A stretch of 42,008 nt of DNA from an uncultured Lachnospiraceae bacterium. Lineage in GTDB: Bacteria > Bacillota > Clostridia > Lachnospirales > Lachnospiraceae. The notes under the pieces were generated by a model, which was not told the origin of the DNA, did not search any database, and saw only the letters and a program-made list of their open reading frames with translations. The DNA lies in NCBI GenBank assembly GCA_910577165.1, contig CAJTLX010000029.1, positions 1 to 42,008 of the forward strand. The letters run 5' to 3'. Both the position numbers and the translations under genes were made by a program. Below are positions 22,744 to 30,473 of this stretch, piece after piece. Each line of letters begins with the position of its first letter. The first letter of the stretch is position 1.

Positions 22744-23394
22744 ATGAAGAAAAAATTAATTATATTTTTTGTACTTGTACTTTTGACAATTATTGTTTTA
22801 TCTATCGGTTACCAAAAATACTATACAAGTACGGACTGGAATTATGAGGGGGATGCGGTAATATTAAGGGCACATCCTGATTATGAATTTGTTGGTACAA
22901 CAAAGATAAAATTGGATGGAGAAATCTATGGATTTGGAAAATATTATCTTGGAGATGTATTCATTGAAAAATTGGAGGAACTCTGTTCTTATACTGGAAA
23001 TAAAAAGATATCCACAATATACCGCTATAATTTAGATACGGGGGGAGAGAAATGTTTTGAAGATAAAGAGAAAAGAAAAAGGTTATCCAATCAGATTGTA
23101 GATGCAACATATTATACAGGGAAAATTCCAAAAGCAAAAATGGCATATCTTTATTGGTATGAATGGAGGTTAAATTCGAGAGGCAAAGTAAAACTGGAAA
23201 GAGTTGCAACATCTTATTTTTATATGAAAAAACCGGGCAAGATGCCTTGTGTTCTGTATTTGATTCCTGAAGTAGAAGAGTGGATAACTACTTGCTATTT
23301 TATCGTGCCGGGAGTATCAACAAGGGAGGAAGCAATTTCTCTGATGAAAGAAAATTTCGAAGGGCTTGGAACGGGAAATTTTATATATTACTAA
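22744..23394 (+). CDS. N-anchored membrane protein of unknown function (paralogue of 25681-26331)
   Basis: 216 residues with one N-terminal membrane helix (KLIIFFVLVLLTIIVLSIGY) and an external domain that I do not recognise (TSTDWNYEGDAVILRAHPDY; FIVPGVSTREEAISLMKENF). GAAGGGAA precedes the ATG. It aligns without gaps with the C-terminal 217 residues of the protein encoded at 25312-26331, with roughly 79% identity by hand count. It lies 99 bp after the secreted protein gene and could share its transcript; an 8-bp imperfectly placed inverted repeat at 22672-22695 lies between them. A role as immunity or accessory protein for the secreted product is possible but unproven. Confidence 0.8.
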   Translation: MKKKLIIFFVLVLLTIIVLSIGYQKYYTSTDWNYEGDAVILRAHPDYEFVGTTKIKLDGEIYGFGKYYLGDVFIEKLEELCSYTGNKKISTIYRYNLDTGGEKCFEDKEKRKRLSNQIVDATYYTGKIPKAKMAYLYWYEWRLNSRGKVKLERVATSYFYMKKPGKMPCVLYLIPEVEEWITTCYFIVPGVSTREEAISLMKENFEGLGTGNFIYY

Positions 23395-23428
23395 AAATAA
23401 ATTTATGCAGGAAGTAGAGGGAACTAAA

Positions 23429-23614
23429 TCATATTTCATTATTTAAGTCCTCCAATGCTTCTGCAAAACATGTATATCTCTTCGTACTTGGATTATGGCT
23501 TATCCGTTTTGCTTCTTCCATGGCTTTGATAATTTCTGGTCTAAGTTTTGGATAGTCCGCTTCAAAAGGAATTCCGGCTTCTTCTATCCGAATTTGTGTT
23601 GATATAGTCGCCAT
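23429..23614 (-). pseudogene. Internally deleted RelB/DinJ-type antitoxin, no toxin partner
   Basis: A 61-residue ORF with a good AGGAAGG site. Its first residues (MATISTQIRIEE) match the start of the RelB/DinJ antitoxins, and its end (AGIPFEADYPKLRPEIIKAM, then EEAKRISHNPSTKRYT) matches their C-terminus. The central ribbon-helix-helix of about 30-35 residues, which normally lies between these parts, is missing in frame. DinJ-type proteins are usually about 90 residues. Without the DNA-binding core it is probably a relic, although it could still bind a toxin. No RelE/YafQ toxin is next to it. Its upstream region is the duplicated hicAB-type promoter (copy B). Confidence 0.7.
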
Positions 23615-23773
23615 AAAAACCTTCCTATATTGTCAAATGATTTTCTTAAAAAAATCAAGAAATTTTAAGTTTTATAGCTCAGGTGAATGATCCAACAAGA
23701 TGGATATTCCATTTCTTTTAGTGTTATTTTATTTAACACTTTCAGAATCCACTCTTTTGTTTCTAGTCTTGAC

Positions 23774-24106
23774 TATTATTATGCGCCCTTTATGCACATA
23801 AGTCAAGTGTTTCTTTAAAATTTTTAGAATATCTTTACCTGCTTGTCTAAATATTAGATCTGATTCAGAAAAAAATAATTTGACAAAATATAACAAACAA
23901 TGTATCGTTAATAATAATATACTTAATTATACGATTTTGGAGAAAAATGGGAAATTGATGAAAAAGAGAAGAATGTTTGGCAGATTAATAAGAAATATTC
24001 GTGATTTACAGAATATCAGCAGGGAAGAATTATCGCGTGGAATCTGTTCAGTTAAAGCATTAGAAAAGTACGAGAGTGGGGAGCGGGAATTAGAAAACTG
24101 GCTGCA
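23774..24106 (+). repeat. Segmental duplication, copy B (partner 19128-19466)
   Basis: A second copy of the hicAB-type promoter and the regulator's 5' end. It keeps the minus-strand promoter (AGTCAA at 23801-23806 and ATTATG at 23778-23783, 17 bp apart) and the plus-strand TTGACA with identical spacer. The operator palindrome is degraded (TTATGCACATAA). The 343 bp between the RelB-like relic and the regulator fragment hold only this copy and about 150 bp of AT-rich sequence in which I see no gene. Confidence 0.9.
23880..23908 (+). promoter_or_regulatory. Promoter copy B of the RRNPP-like regulator
   Basis: TTGACA at 23880-23885, a 17-bp spacer identical to copy A, and TATCGT at 23903-23908. 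It may now drive the downstream membrane-protein genes. Confidence 0.55.
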
Positions 24107-24110
24107 TTAG
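23958..24110 (+). pseudogene. Truncated copy of the RRNPP-like regulator (HTH only)
   Basis: 50 codons, MKKRRMFGRLIRNIRDLQNI onward, identical to the first ~43 residues of the regulator at 19312. Compared with copy A it has lost one A in the AGAAAAACTGG stretch near 24095, so it shifts frame and ends in ENWLH. The remaining gene is missing. A peptide of just the HTH might still bind DNA and interfere with the full regulator, but a relic is simpler. Confidence 0.8.
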
Positions 24111-24260
24111 TAATTTGACCACTTTGGAGTTTACAGATTGAGAGGTAATTAAAAAATTTTTATGGGAGAGAATGAAAAAGTGAAAAGAAAAAGATATATT
24201 ATATTATTTTGTGGAGTATTTTTAATTTTTGCTATAATTTTTATGATTTATGAACCTAAG

Positions 24261-24267
24261 AAAAAAA
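24261..24267 (+). repeat. A7 homopolymer at the first frameshift
   Basis: Seven A residues after AAG; eight would join the upstream and downstream frames. The context G-AAA-AAA is only a partial match to a -1 ribosomal slippery heptamer. Confidence 0.7.
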
Positions 24268-24741
24268 TCTTCTCAATGTTTCCGAACAAGTTTCAATAGA
24301 TCAAATTGATACATTAGTTTGTTCTGAGAGGCTGATAGAAAAACTTGGCGATGTGGAGAGCAAAGCATTGGGGGAAAAACTAAAAGATGCATTTTCGCTA
24401 AATATTACAGAAGAAACGCAGGAAAATTTGCATTTACAGCTTGTTTCAGAATACGCAGATCTCTTATTTTGCTTTGAGAAAGAACAGGAAATAAAACGGG
24501 AAGAGTACAAGATAATATTGGGATTACCAGAGTATGAGCATCGATTCTATGGAGAGGATAATCTGGTAAATTTATATTTGCAGATGGGGGAGAAAACTTA
24601 TCTTTTGGGGACGGCGTTAGTGGAAGATAATCTCTATTTTTTACCCCTCAGTGAAAATGAAGCTGGTGTATTTTACCAGGATGAGGACATTCGAAGAATG
24701 ATCACTGAAAATCAAAAAATATGTGATCGTTTTGAGTACAT

Positions 24742-24753
24742 ATGGATGGATGG
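24742..24753 (+). repeat. ATGG tetranucleotide repeat (3 units) at the second frameshift
   Basis: ATGGATGGATGG followed by ATGA. Two units keep the frame open into the downstream 65 codons; three units give an immediate stop. Confidence 0.75.
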
Positions 24754-24966
24754 ATGAAGTTTCTGAAACCGGGAGTCTTCTTGTAAGTGGTGCGCAGGAG
24801 ATAAGCACAAATATGCCGGGGACATTATGGGAACCTGTGGAGGAAGAAAAAGGAGAAATATTTTTGACGGACAAGATAAAATATATTTATGTTGATTTAA
24901 TGTATGATATTTTTATAAAAAAATATTGGTTAAAAGATGATGCTTTTTGCTAGAAAGGAGAGTATT

Positions 24967-25272
24967 ATGTTTTGGGATTTGATACATTTTTATCCGCCAC
25001 TTGGTGAGTGGGGCTTGCTGCTTTTTATGTTGGCAATTGCAGTTCCTGTTTATTTCATAGGGAGAGCATTAGGAAAAAAGCCGAAGATTAAAAAAGTCTT
25101 AACATGGTTTTTTGTCATTAGCGTTTGTGTGATGGACGTTCTGTATAATTTTCGAATCAATCCGTATCCGACTTACTTTTCAAATCTGATTCTCATTCCG
25201 GTAGCAGTTGGCTTGTTAATTAGCTGGATAAATCTTCCAAAAAAGTTAAAATTTTCAAACCATAATATTTAG
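24967..25272 (+). CDS. Small membrane protein with three predicted helices (101 aa)
   Basis: Start ATG 24967 with AAAGGAG 7 bp upstream. Three hydrophobic segments (LLLFMLAIAVPVYFIG; VLTWFFVISVCVMDVLY; LILIPVAVGLLISWI) separated by GKKPKIKK. Related to the N-terminal 110 residues of the next protein (KPK-KK, T-FF--SV---D-L, G-L-SWI--PK). Function unknown. It follows the broken gene by 13 bp and precedes the fused gene by 39 bp, so it is likely in one transcript. Confidence 0.78.
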   Translation: MFWDLIHFYPPLGEWGLLLFMLAIAVPVYFIGRALGKKPKIKKVLTWFFVISVCVMDVLYNFRINPYPTYFSNLILIPVAVGLLISWINLPKKLKFSNHNI

Positions 25273-25311
25273 AAAGTCAATGAGAAAATTAGAATATGAA
25301 GGGGATGAATT

Positions 25312-26331
25312 ATGTTTACGCATTTATTTCTGTATCCTTTGAGTAGTTGGCAGATTTTGTTAATGTTCTTGGGAGTAATATTTACTTTTGCTTTGGGGAA
25401 AATATTGGATGAGAAACCAAAATTAAAAAAGGGAATCACTTTATTTTTTGCTGTCAGTGTTTTTATGTTAGACTATCTTAGTTATGCTCCGGGATGGGAT
25501 TGGGTAATTGAATACCAGCCCACATGGCACTATTTTAGAACATGGATTCATTTGTTTTCCTTTTTTGAGCTTATTTTCCTTCCATTTGATATTGGTTTTT
25601 TGGCTAGTTGGATAAAGATACCAAAAGAAATAAGAGGTATCAGAAAAATTGCAAAGTTTACAAATAGGGGAGAAGCAGGAATAAAGAAAAAGTTGATTAT
25701 ATTTTTTGTACTTTTATTTTTGACGATTACTGTTTTATCTATTTTTTATAAAAAATTCTATACAAGTACGGACTGGAACTATGAAGGGGACGCAGTGATA
25801 TTAGTAGCAAATCCTGATTATGAGTTTGTCGGTACAACAAAGATAAAACTGGATGGAGAAATCTATGGATTTGGAAGATACTACCTTGGAGATGTATTTG
25901 TCGAAAAATTGGAAGAACTTTGTTCTTATACTGGAAATAACAAAGTGTCCACAATGTACCGCTATAATTTAGATACAGAGGGAGAAAAGTGTTTTGAAGA
26001 TAAAGAAAAAAGAAAAAGGTTATCCGATCAGATTGTGAATGCAACATATCATGCAGAGAAAATGCCAAAAGCAAAAATGACATATTTTGATTGGTATGAA
26101 TGGGGGATGGATTCAAGAGGCAGAACAAAACGGAAAGAAGTCGCAGCATCCTATTTTTATATGAAAGAACCAGGTGAAATGCCTTGCGTTTTATATTTGA
26201 TTCCTCAATTTAAAATGGGAAGAGTTATAACTTATTTTATTGTGCCGGGAGTATCGACAAGAGAGGAAGCGATTTCTTTGATGAAAGAAAATTTTGAAGG
26301 ACTTGGAATGGGAAATTTTGTATATTACTAA
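25312..26331 (+). CDS. Fused membrane protein: 3-helix module joined to the 216-aa family
   Basis: 339 residues. Residues 1 to about 110 are a 3-helix membrane module paralogous to the 24967 protein (LLMFLGVIFTFALGKIL; ITLFFAVSVFMLDYL; LPFDIGFLASWIKIPK). Residues 124-339 are a full copy of the 216-residue protein encoded at 22744. At the junction the ancestral ATG start is ATA (25681-25683, Ile124) and the frame of the upstream gene reads through, so two genes have become one. The GAAGGGGATG site supports ATG 25312. Function unknown. The fused protein would have four or more membrane helices with the soluble domain at the C-terminus. Confidence 0.8.
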   Translation: MFTHLFLYPLSSWQILLMFLGVIFTFALGKILDEKPKLKKGITLFFAVSVFMLDYLSYAPGWDWVIEYQPTWHYFRTWIHLFSFFELIFLPFDIGFLASWIKIPKEIRGIRKIAKFTNRGEAGIKKKLIIFFVLLFLTITVLSIFYKKFYTSTDWNYEGDAVILVANPDYEFVGTTKIKLDGEIYGFGRYYLGDVFVEKLEELCSYTGNNKVSTMYRYNLDTEGEKCFEDKEKRKRLSDQIVNATYHAEKMPKAKMTYFDWYEWGMDSRGRTKRKEVAASYFYMKEPGEMPCVLYLIPQFKMGRVITYFIVPGVSTREEAISLMKENFEGLGMGNFVYY

Positions 26332-26399
26332 ATAAATCTATGGATGATTAAACAAAAATTGGTTTTTTAAATATGATGAGAGGATAAGAGGAAAATCCC

Positions 26400-27074
26400 A
26401 TGTCAGAAAAAAAGAGAAACAAATTGATACTCGGCTTTTTATTTTTGTTTTGGGGAATTATATTATTTGTATTTATTAAAAAAATTTATACCTTCTGGGA
26501 GAATAAGATATCTTTTCGGATAGAAGAATCTACGGATTCTCTACCGGAGATTATCAAAAGTTCATTGGATCGTATGGGAAAAAGGTGGCATATCTCCGAT
26601 CAATGCGTAATTTTTCAGGAAAGTATAAGGCTTAATGAATATGGAGAATTGGAAGAATTATCCATTAAATTAATGGATAGAGATTACATATCTTATTCTA
26701 TTAATCTGTCAAGAGATAGTAAAGATAAGAAAAAAGTTTTTGGAACAGTTTATCGGGAGGGGAAAGCGAAAGGTGAATTGACAGCAACACAAAATATTTT
26801 TTCGCAGGGTATTCCAGTAGAAAAAAATGAATTATTAATTCAATTTTTACAGGCGGAGTATGATTTTCAATTTCCAACCATTGTGGAGTATTCCCATATC
26901 TTTGGAAAAGGTTTAGTGAAACCAGAAAGTCAGATAGCTGATTTTGAAAATATTTTTTTAGGAAGCGATAAAGATGATCATTATTACTTTTCTCATACTT
27001 CTGAGTTGAGAACTCAGGGAGAGTGGGAAAATAAATTTGCCATATTGATTCCAGAAAATTCAGAATCGAGATAA
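26400..27074 (+). CDS. N-anchored membrane protein of unknown function (224 aa)
   Basis: One N-terminal membrane helix (LILGFLFLFWGIILFVFIKK), then about 190 soluble residues rich in beta-type and charged stretches. AAGAGGAAAA precedes the ATG. It has the same layout (short basic start, one helix, external domain) as the 22744 and 24162 proteins, but I see no clear sequence identity. Likely part of the same accessory module. Confidence 0.75.
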   Translation: MSEKKRNKLILGFLFLFWGIILFVFIKKIYTFWENKISFRIEESTDSLPEIIKSSLDRMGKRWHISDQCVIFQESIRLNEYGELEELSIKLMDRDYISYSINLSRDSKDKKKVFGTVYREGKAKGELTATQNIFSQGIPVEKNELLIQFLQAEYDFQFPTIVEYSHIFGKGLVKPESQIADFENIFLGSDKDDHYYFSHTSELRTQGEWENKFAILIPENSESR

Positions 27075-27129
27075 ATTAAAGTATGATGGAAATTATTCTT
27101 TGTGATAGTGTGATGTGATGGAGGTGTTG

Positions 27130-27381
27130 ATGAAAGATACAATTTATGAAAAATACTTTGGCGAAAATATCGCGAGAATAATTCTGGACAATAAAGATAT
27201 GTCTTTTGATATCGAATATAAGGGAAATATTATTGAACATCACGATGAAAAAACATGGAAGAATATTACCGGCGAGGAGTGGACATTGGAAATGTTTGTA
27301 GAGTTTGCAGGGGAAAACTGGGAACTTGAAAATTCCTGTGATGATGAATTTACAAAAGCTTTGGAGATGATGGATCAATAG
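27130..27381 (+). CDS. Small acidic protein of unknown function (83 aa)
   Basis: ATG 27130 is supported by GGAGG 5 bp upstream. Soluble, acidic, Trp-rich (EKTWKNITGEEWTLEMFVEF). No family recognised. It could be an immunity-type protein, because such small acidic proteins often follow toxin genes, but nothing here proves it. Confidence 0.65.
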   Translation: MKDTIYEKYFGENIARIILDNKDMSFDIEYKGNIIEHHDEKTWKNITGEEWTLEMFVEFAGENWELENSCDDEFTKALEMMDQ

Positions 27382-27436
27382 ATTTTCATTATTCTATAAT
27401 ACCACTTATATTCCTACTGGCAAGGAGCTTTTGGGA

Positions 27437-27688
27437 ATGGAAGTTACTTCGTTTGTAAGCAAAGAGGTAAAGCTTTTGCAGTATGTGACGGATAGAGGGT
27501 TGGTAAATACGGAGCGATTACCTGATGATAATTATATGTATGATATTTTATCGAAGGATGAGACAAGCAGCGAGATGGAGATTACAAAAATGGTGGAAGC
27601 ATACAGGACGAAGATTAAATACTTTATTGATTTTCAAAATGGCGCGGATATCTGGTCTTACAAATATTTGAAGAGCCTTCGAGTTTGA
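27437..27688 (+). CDS. Small protein of unknown function, possibly a gene remnant (83 aa)
   Basis: ATG 27437 with AAGGAG 9 bp upstream. 83 residues, mixed charge, no signal or membrane segment (LLQYVTDRGLVNTERLPDDN; KIKYFIDFQNGADIWSYKYL). No family recognised. It lies at the right edge of the AT-rich island and could be the end of a larger lost gene. Confidence 0.5.
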   Translation: MEVTSFVSKEVKLLQYVTDRGLVNTERLPDDNYMYDILSKDETSSEMEITKMVEAYRTKIKYFIDFQNGADIWSYKYLKSLRV

Positions 27689-27807
27689 GTTATTGTGATT
27701 GATTCGGCAAAGAAATACCGGCGCGCTAATACATTCCCTTTCCGTTTTGGTAGCGTCCGCATAAAATGCTGAATACATTACTGTAGAAAAAAGAAATAAT
27801 AGGGGAC

Positions 27808-27835
27808 TTGATTTTTTCTATATTTGAAGTACAAT
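27808..27835 (+). promoter_or_regulatory. Promoter of the YitT-family gene
   Basis: TTGATT at 27808-27813, a 16-bp spacer and TACAAT at 27830-27835. Confidence 0.6.
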
Positions 27836-27868
27836 ATCTAAAAATACTTTATGGATGGAGGTCTCCCT

Positions 27869-28735
27869 ATGGAAACGGAACCACAGTCAAAAAAAGCGGT
27901 CTTTATAGACTACGTGATGATCACGTTCGCCGCGCTTATCCTTGATATTGGCGTTTATGTGTTCAAATTTCCAAACAATTTTTCTTTTGGTGGCGTTACC
28001 GGTATCGCGGTTGTACTTGCCCCAAGCCTGCCACTTTCGGCCAGCACGCTGAATTTTATTATCAATATGCTCCTGCTTGTGCTGGGTCTTTTTTTCTTAG
28101 GCAAGAGTTTTGCGGCGCGCACAGTCTACGCAAGTATTGTTATTTCCGTGATTTTAAGTGCCCTGGAGCATTTTTTTCCAATGGAAAAACCGCTGACCAA
28201 TGAGCCGGTACTGGAACTGATTTTTGCGATTATTTTGCCCGCTGCCAGTTCTGCTATCCTTTTTAATATCGGATCGAGCGGCGGCGGAACGGATATTGTC
28301 GCGATGATCTTGAAAAAATATACGAGTATCCATATTGGCACAGCACTTCTTTTTGTTGATTTAATTATTGTAATTGCTGCTTGCTTTACTTTTAATATTG
28401 AAACGGGTTTGTTTTCGCTCTGCGGGCTGCTTGCAAAATCGCTTGTGATTGACAGCGTGATTGAAAATTTGAATCTTTGTAAATATTTTACAATTGTCTG
28501 TGATGATGCCGATCCAATCTGTGATTTTATTCAGACAAAGCTTGGGCGGAGTGCCACAAAATTTGAGGGGGAGGGTGTACACGAGCATCATCATAAATAC
28601 ATTATTCTGACGGTGATGAAGCGCAGTCAGGCAATTCAATTGCGTAATTTTATCCATACGACCCAGCCGGGTTCCTTCATTATGATTACAAATAGCAGTG
28701 AGATTATTGGGAAAGGGTTTAGGGGGCTTAACTAA
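27869..28735 (+). CDS. YitT-family membrane protein (DUF161 + DUF2179)
   Basis: 288 residues from ATG 27869, with GGAGG 7 bp upstream (an in-frame ATG at 27851 lies inside the leader). About five membrane helices occupy the first 190 residues (DYVMITFAALILDIGVYVFK; NIGSSGGGTDIVAMILKKYT). The C-terminal cytoplasmic domain is DUF2179-like (KYFTIVCDDADPICDFIQTK; EHHHKYIILTVMKRSQAIQL). The family is widespread in Firmicutes; its transport role is not established. Monocistronic by appearance. Confidence 0.92.
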   Translation: METEPQSKKAVFIDYVMITFAALILDIGVYVFKFPNNFSFGGVTGIAVVLAPSLPLSASTLNFIINMLLLVLGLFFLGKSFAARTVYASIVISVILSALEHFFPMEKPLTNEPVLELIFAIILPAASSAILFNIGSSGGGTDIVAMILKKYTSIHIGTALLFVDLIIVIAACFTFNIETGLFSLCGLLAKSLVIDSVIENLNLCKYFTIVCDDADPICDFIQTKLGRSATKFEGEGVHEHHHKYIILTVMKRSQAIQLRNFIHTTQPGSFIMITNSSEIIGKGFRGLN

Positions 28736-28925
28736 GGCAAAACCCTGTATTCTTCCAAAATTTGAAAAAAAATCAAGAGTTTATCGTTTTCACAAAAGAA
28801 ACATATTCTCATCAAAATTCCTTCATAATCTTGCCGTATCATAAAAACCATAGAAAACAGAACAGTATCGGAAGAAAATTTCTTCCGACAAAAAATTAGA
28901 TTATAGAAAATAGGAGGATAAGGAT

Positions 28926-30350
28926 ATGTTTGATGAGAATGGGTTTACCGGACAGGAACAGAATGACAGTGGGATTTACACGGAATGCAGGATTGTGGAG
29001 CCGCAGGATCACAAAAAGAAAAAGGGTGGAAAACGCTTTGCAAAGTGGACGGCGGGGATTTTATGCGCGGCTCTGCTGGTGGGCGGAGGATTTGCAGCGG
29101 GCAATTATGCGGGCGCAAATCGGCAAAACGAACAGCGGATGGAAACGGGCATAAATCCTTCGGATAAGGATGGGCAGGAAGCTTCCGCAGAACAGGTAAA
29201 TAATCTGATTAAGGCGGAGGTAAATAAAGAGGGAAAAACTCTTTTCACTCCGGCGCAGATCGCCCAGAAATATCTCTCTTCAGTAGTAGCGATCACCGCA
29301 AAATCAAAACAGGAAGTTTATAGTATGTTCGGACAGACAAGAGAGTATGAGAGTGAGGGTGCAGGTTCCGGTATTATTGTGGCAAAGAATGACAAGGAAC
29401 TGATTATTGCGACAAATAATCATGTGGTGGAAAATGCAAGTGAGCTGACCGTATGTTTTAATGACAGTGAGGAACAGATTTATACCGGATATATCAAGGG
29501 AACGGACCCGTCAAACGATCTTGCGGTTGTGGGAGTGAAACTTAGCGATATTCCGCAGAAGGTACTTGATACTCTGACGGTGGCAGTTCTTGGAAATTCG
29601 GATGACTGTGTGATGGGAGAGCCAGTTGTGGCGATCGGCAATGCGCTCGGCTATGGACAATCCTTAACTTCCGGCTATATCAGCGCGCTAAATCGCGTGG
29701 TGACCGTGGACAATGTAACTTACACGCTGATTCAGACGGATGCGGCAATCAATCCGGGAAATAGTGGCGGCGCGCTCTTTAATATGTACGGTGAAGTGAT
29801 CGGAATCAATTCGGTGAAATTTGCATCGGACAAGGTGGAGGGCATGGGATTTGCCATTCCGATCAGCAAAGCACTGCCAATTTTAAATAATCTTGCCCTG
29901 CGCGATCCAAGAGAGTTGGTTGAAGCAGACGATCGCGGTTATCTCGGTATTTACGGCGAGGATGTGGGAACAAGTATGTCGAGCGGCTACAATATGCCGG
30001 TTGGTCTGTATATCACAAAAGTAATTGAGGATTCCGCAGCGCAGAAGGCGGGCGTAAAGACGGGCGATATCTTAACTGCCTTTGATGGGATGGCAGTTTC
30101 CGGAATGTCGCAGCTGCAAAACTATATGCAGTATTATGCGGAGGGTGAGAAAGTGGAACTTACGGTAAAGCGTCTGCGCGAGGGAAATTATGAGGAGATA
30201 AAGCTTACCGCTACGCTTGGCGAGCGTCCGGAAGAAACTTCACCGCAGACGACTCCTAAGCAGTCCGAGCGTGAGGTAGAGCCGGATAATGGATACGGAG
30301 ATGAGTTTGGATATGACTGGGAAGACTTTTTTGGAGGATTCTTCCGGTAA
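28926..30350 (+). CDS. HtrA/DegP-like membrane serine protease with PDZ domain
   Basis: 474 residues. A membrane helix at about 41-62 (WTAGILCAALLVGGGFAAGN) anchors an extracytoplasmic S1C protease. The catalytic triad is His166 (ATNNHVVEN), Asp198 (PSNDLAVVGV) and Ser280 (NPGNSGGALF). A PDZ domain covers about 350-440 (AAQKAGVKTGDILTAFDGM). The tail is acidic and aromatic (DEFGYDWEDFFGGFF). HtrA proteases degrade or refold damaged exported proteins. A GGAGG site precedes the start and a strong hairpin follows the gene. The 190 bp upstream hold no other gene that I can see. Confidence 0.95.
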   Translation: MFDENGFTGQEQNDSGIYTECRIVEPQDHKKKKGGKRFAKWTAGILCAALLVGGGFAAGNYAGANRQNEQRMETGINPSDKDGQEASAEQVNNLIKAEVNKEGKTLFTPAQIAQKYLSSVVAITAKSKQEVYSMFGQTREYESEGAGSGIIVAKNDKELIIATNNHVVENASELTVCFNDSEEQIYTGYIKGTDPSNDLAVVGVKLSDIPQKVLDTLTVAVLGNSDDCVMGEPVVAIGNALGYGQSLTSGYISALNRVVTVDNVTYTLIQTDAAINPGNSGGALFNMYGEVIGINSVKFASDKVEGMGFAIPISKALPILNNLALRDPRELVEADDRGYLGIYGEDVGTSMSSGYNMPVGLYITKVIEDSAAQKAGVKTGDILTAFDGMAVSGMSQLQNYMQYYAEGEKVELTVKRLREGNYEEIKLTATLGERPEETSPQTTPKQSEREVEPDNGYGDEFGYDWEDFFGGFFR

Positions 30351-30385
30351 AAATGAGATATGGCAGAGGGGATAAAGCTGCCACG

Positions 30386-30431
30386 AGCAAAGAACCCGGC
30401 GATTTAAGAACAAACCGCCGGGTTCTTTGCT
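30386..30431. terminator. Hairpin terminator between htrA-like gene and convergent PHP phosphatase gene
   Basis: A 16-bp perfect stem (AGCAAAGAACCCGGCG / CGCCGGGTTCTTTGCT) with a 14-nt loop. There is no long U-tract on either strand, but the stem is strong and lies between convergent genes. Confidence 0.7.
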
Positions 30432-30473
30432 AATAAAAAAAGGAGGGATTCAGTAGAGGTTTTCAATATTTTT

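Larger units (their letters stand above)
24162..24953 (+). pseudogene. Membrane-anchored protein gene interrupted by two frameshifts at simple repeats
   Basis: The reading starts at ATG 24162 or, better placed after GGGAGAG, GTG 24180. It encodes a basic start and a membrane helix (YIILFCGVFLIFAIIFMIY) and then breaks at a run of seven A (24261-24267). The continuing frame reads NLLNVSEQVSIDQIDTLVCS and on through 24742. There a third ATGG unit in ATGGATGGATGG (24742-24753) shifts the frame to a stop at 24755-24757. Removing one ATGG unit restores IWMDEVSETGS and the frame runs to the stop at 24951-24953. One extra A and one less ATGG would give a single protein of about 255 residues. No family is recognised. 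Both breaks sit in slippage-prone repeats, so phase variation, sequencing error and decay are all possible. Confidence 0.75.

Noticed and set aside
24258..24267. Programmed -1 ribosomal frameshift at the A7 run
   Set aside because: The zero-frame phase is G-AAA-AAA, which would place a mismatch in the P site, and I see no clear downstream stem-loop. Repeat-length variation is simpler, so it is listed only under phase variation.
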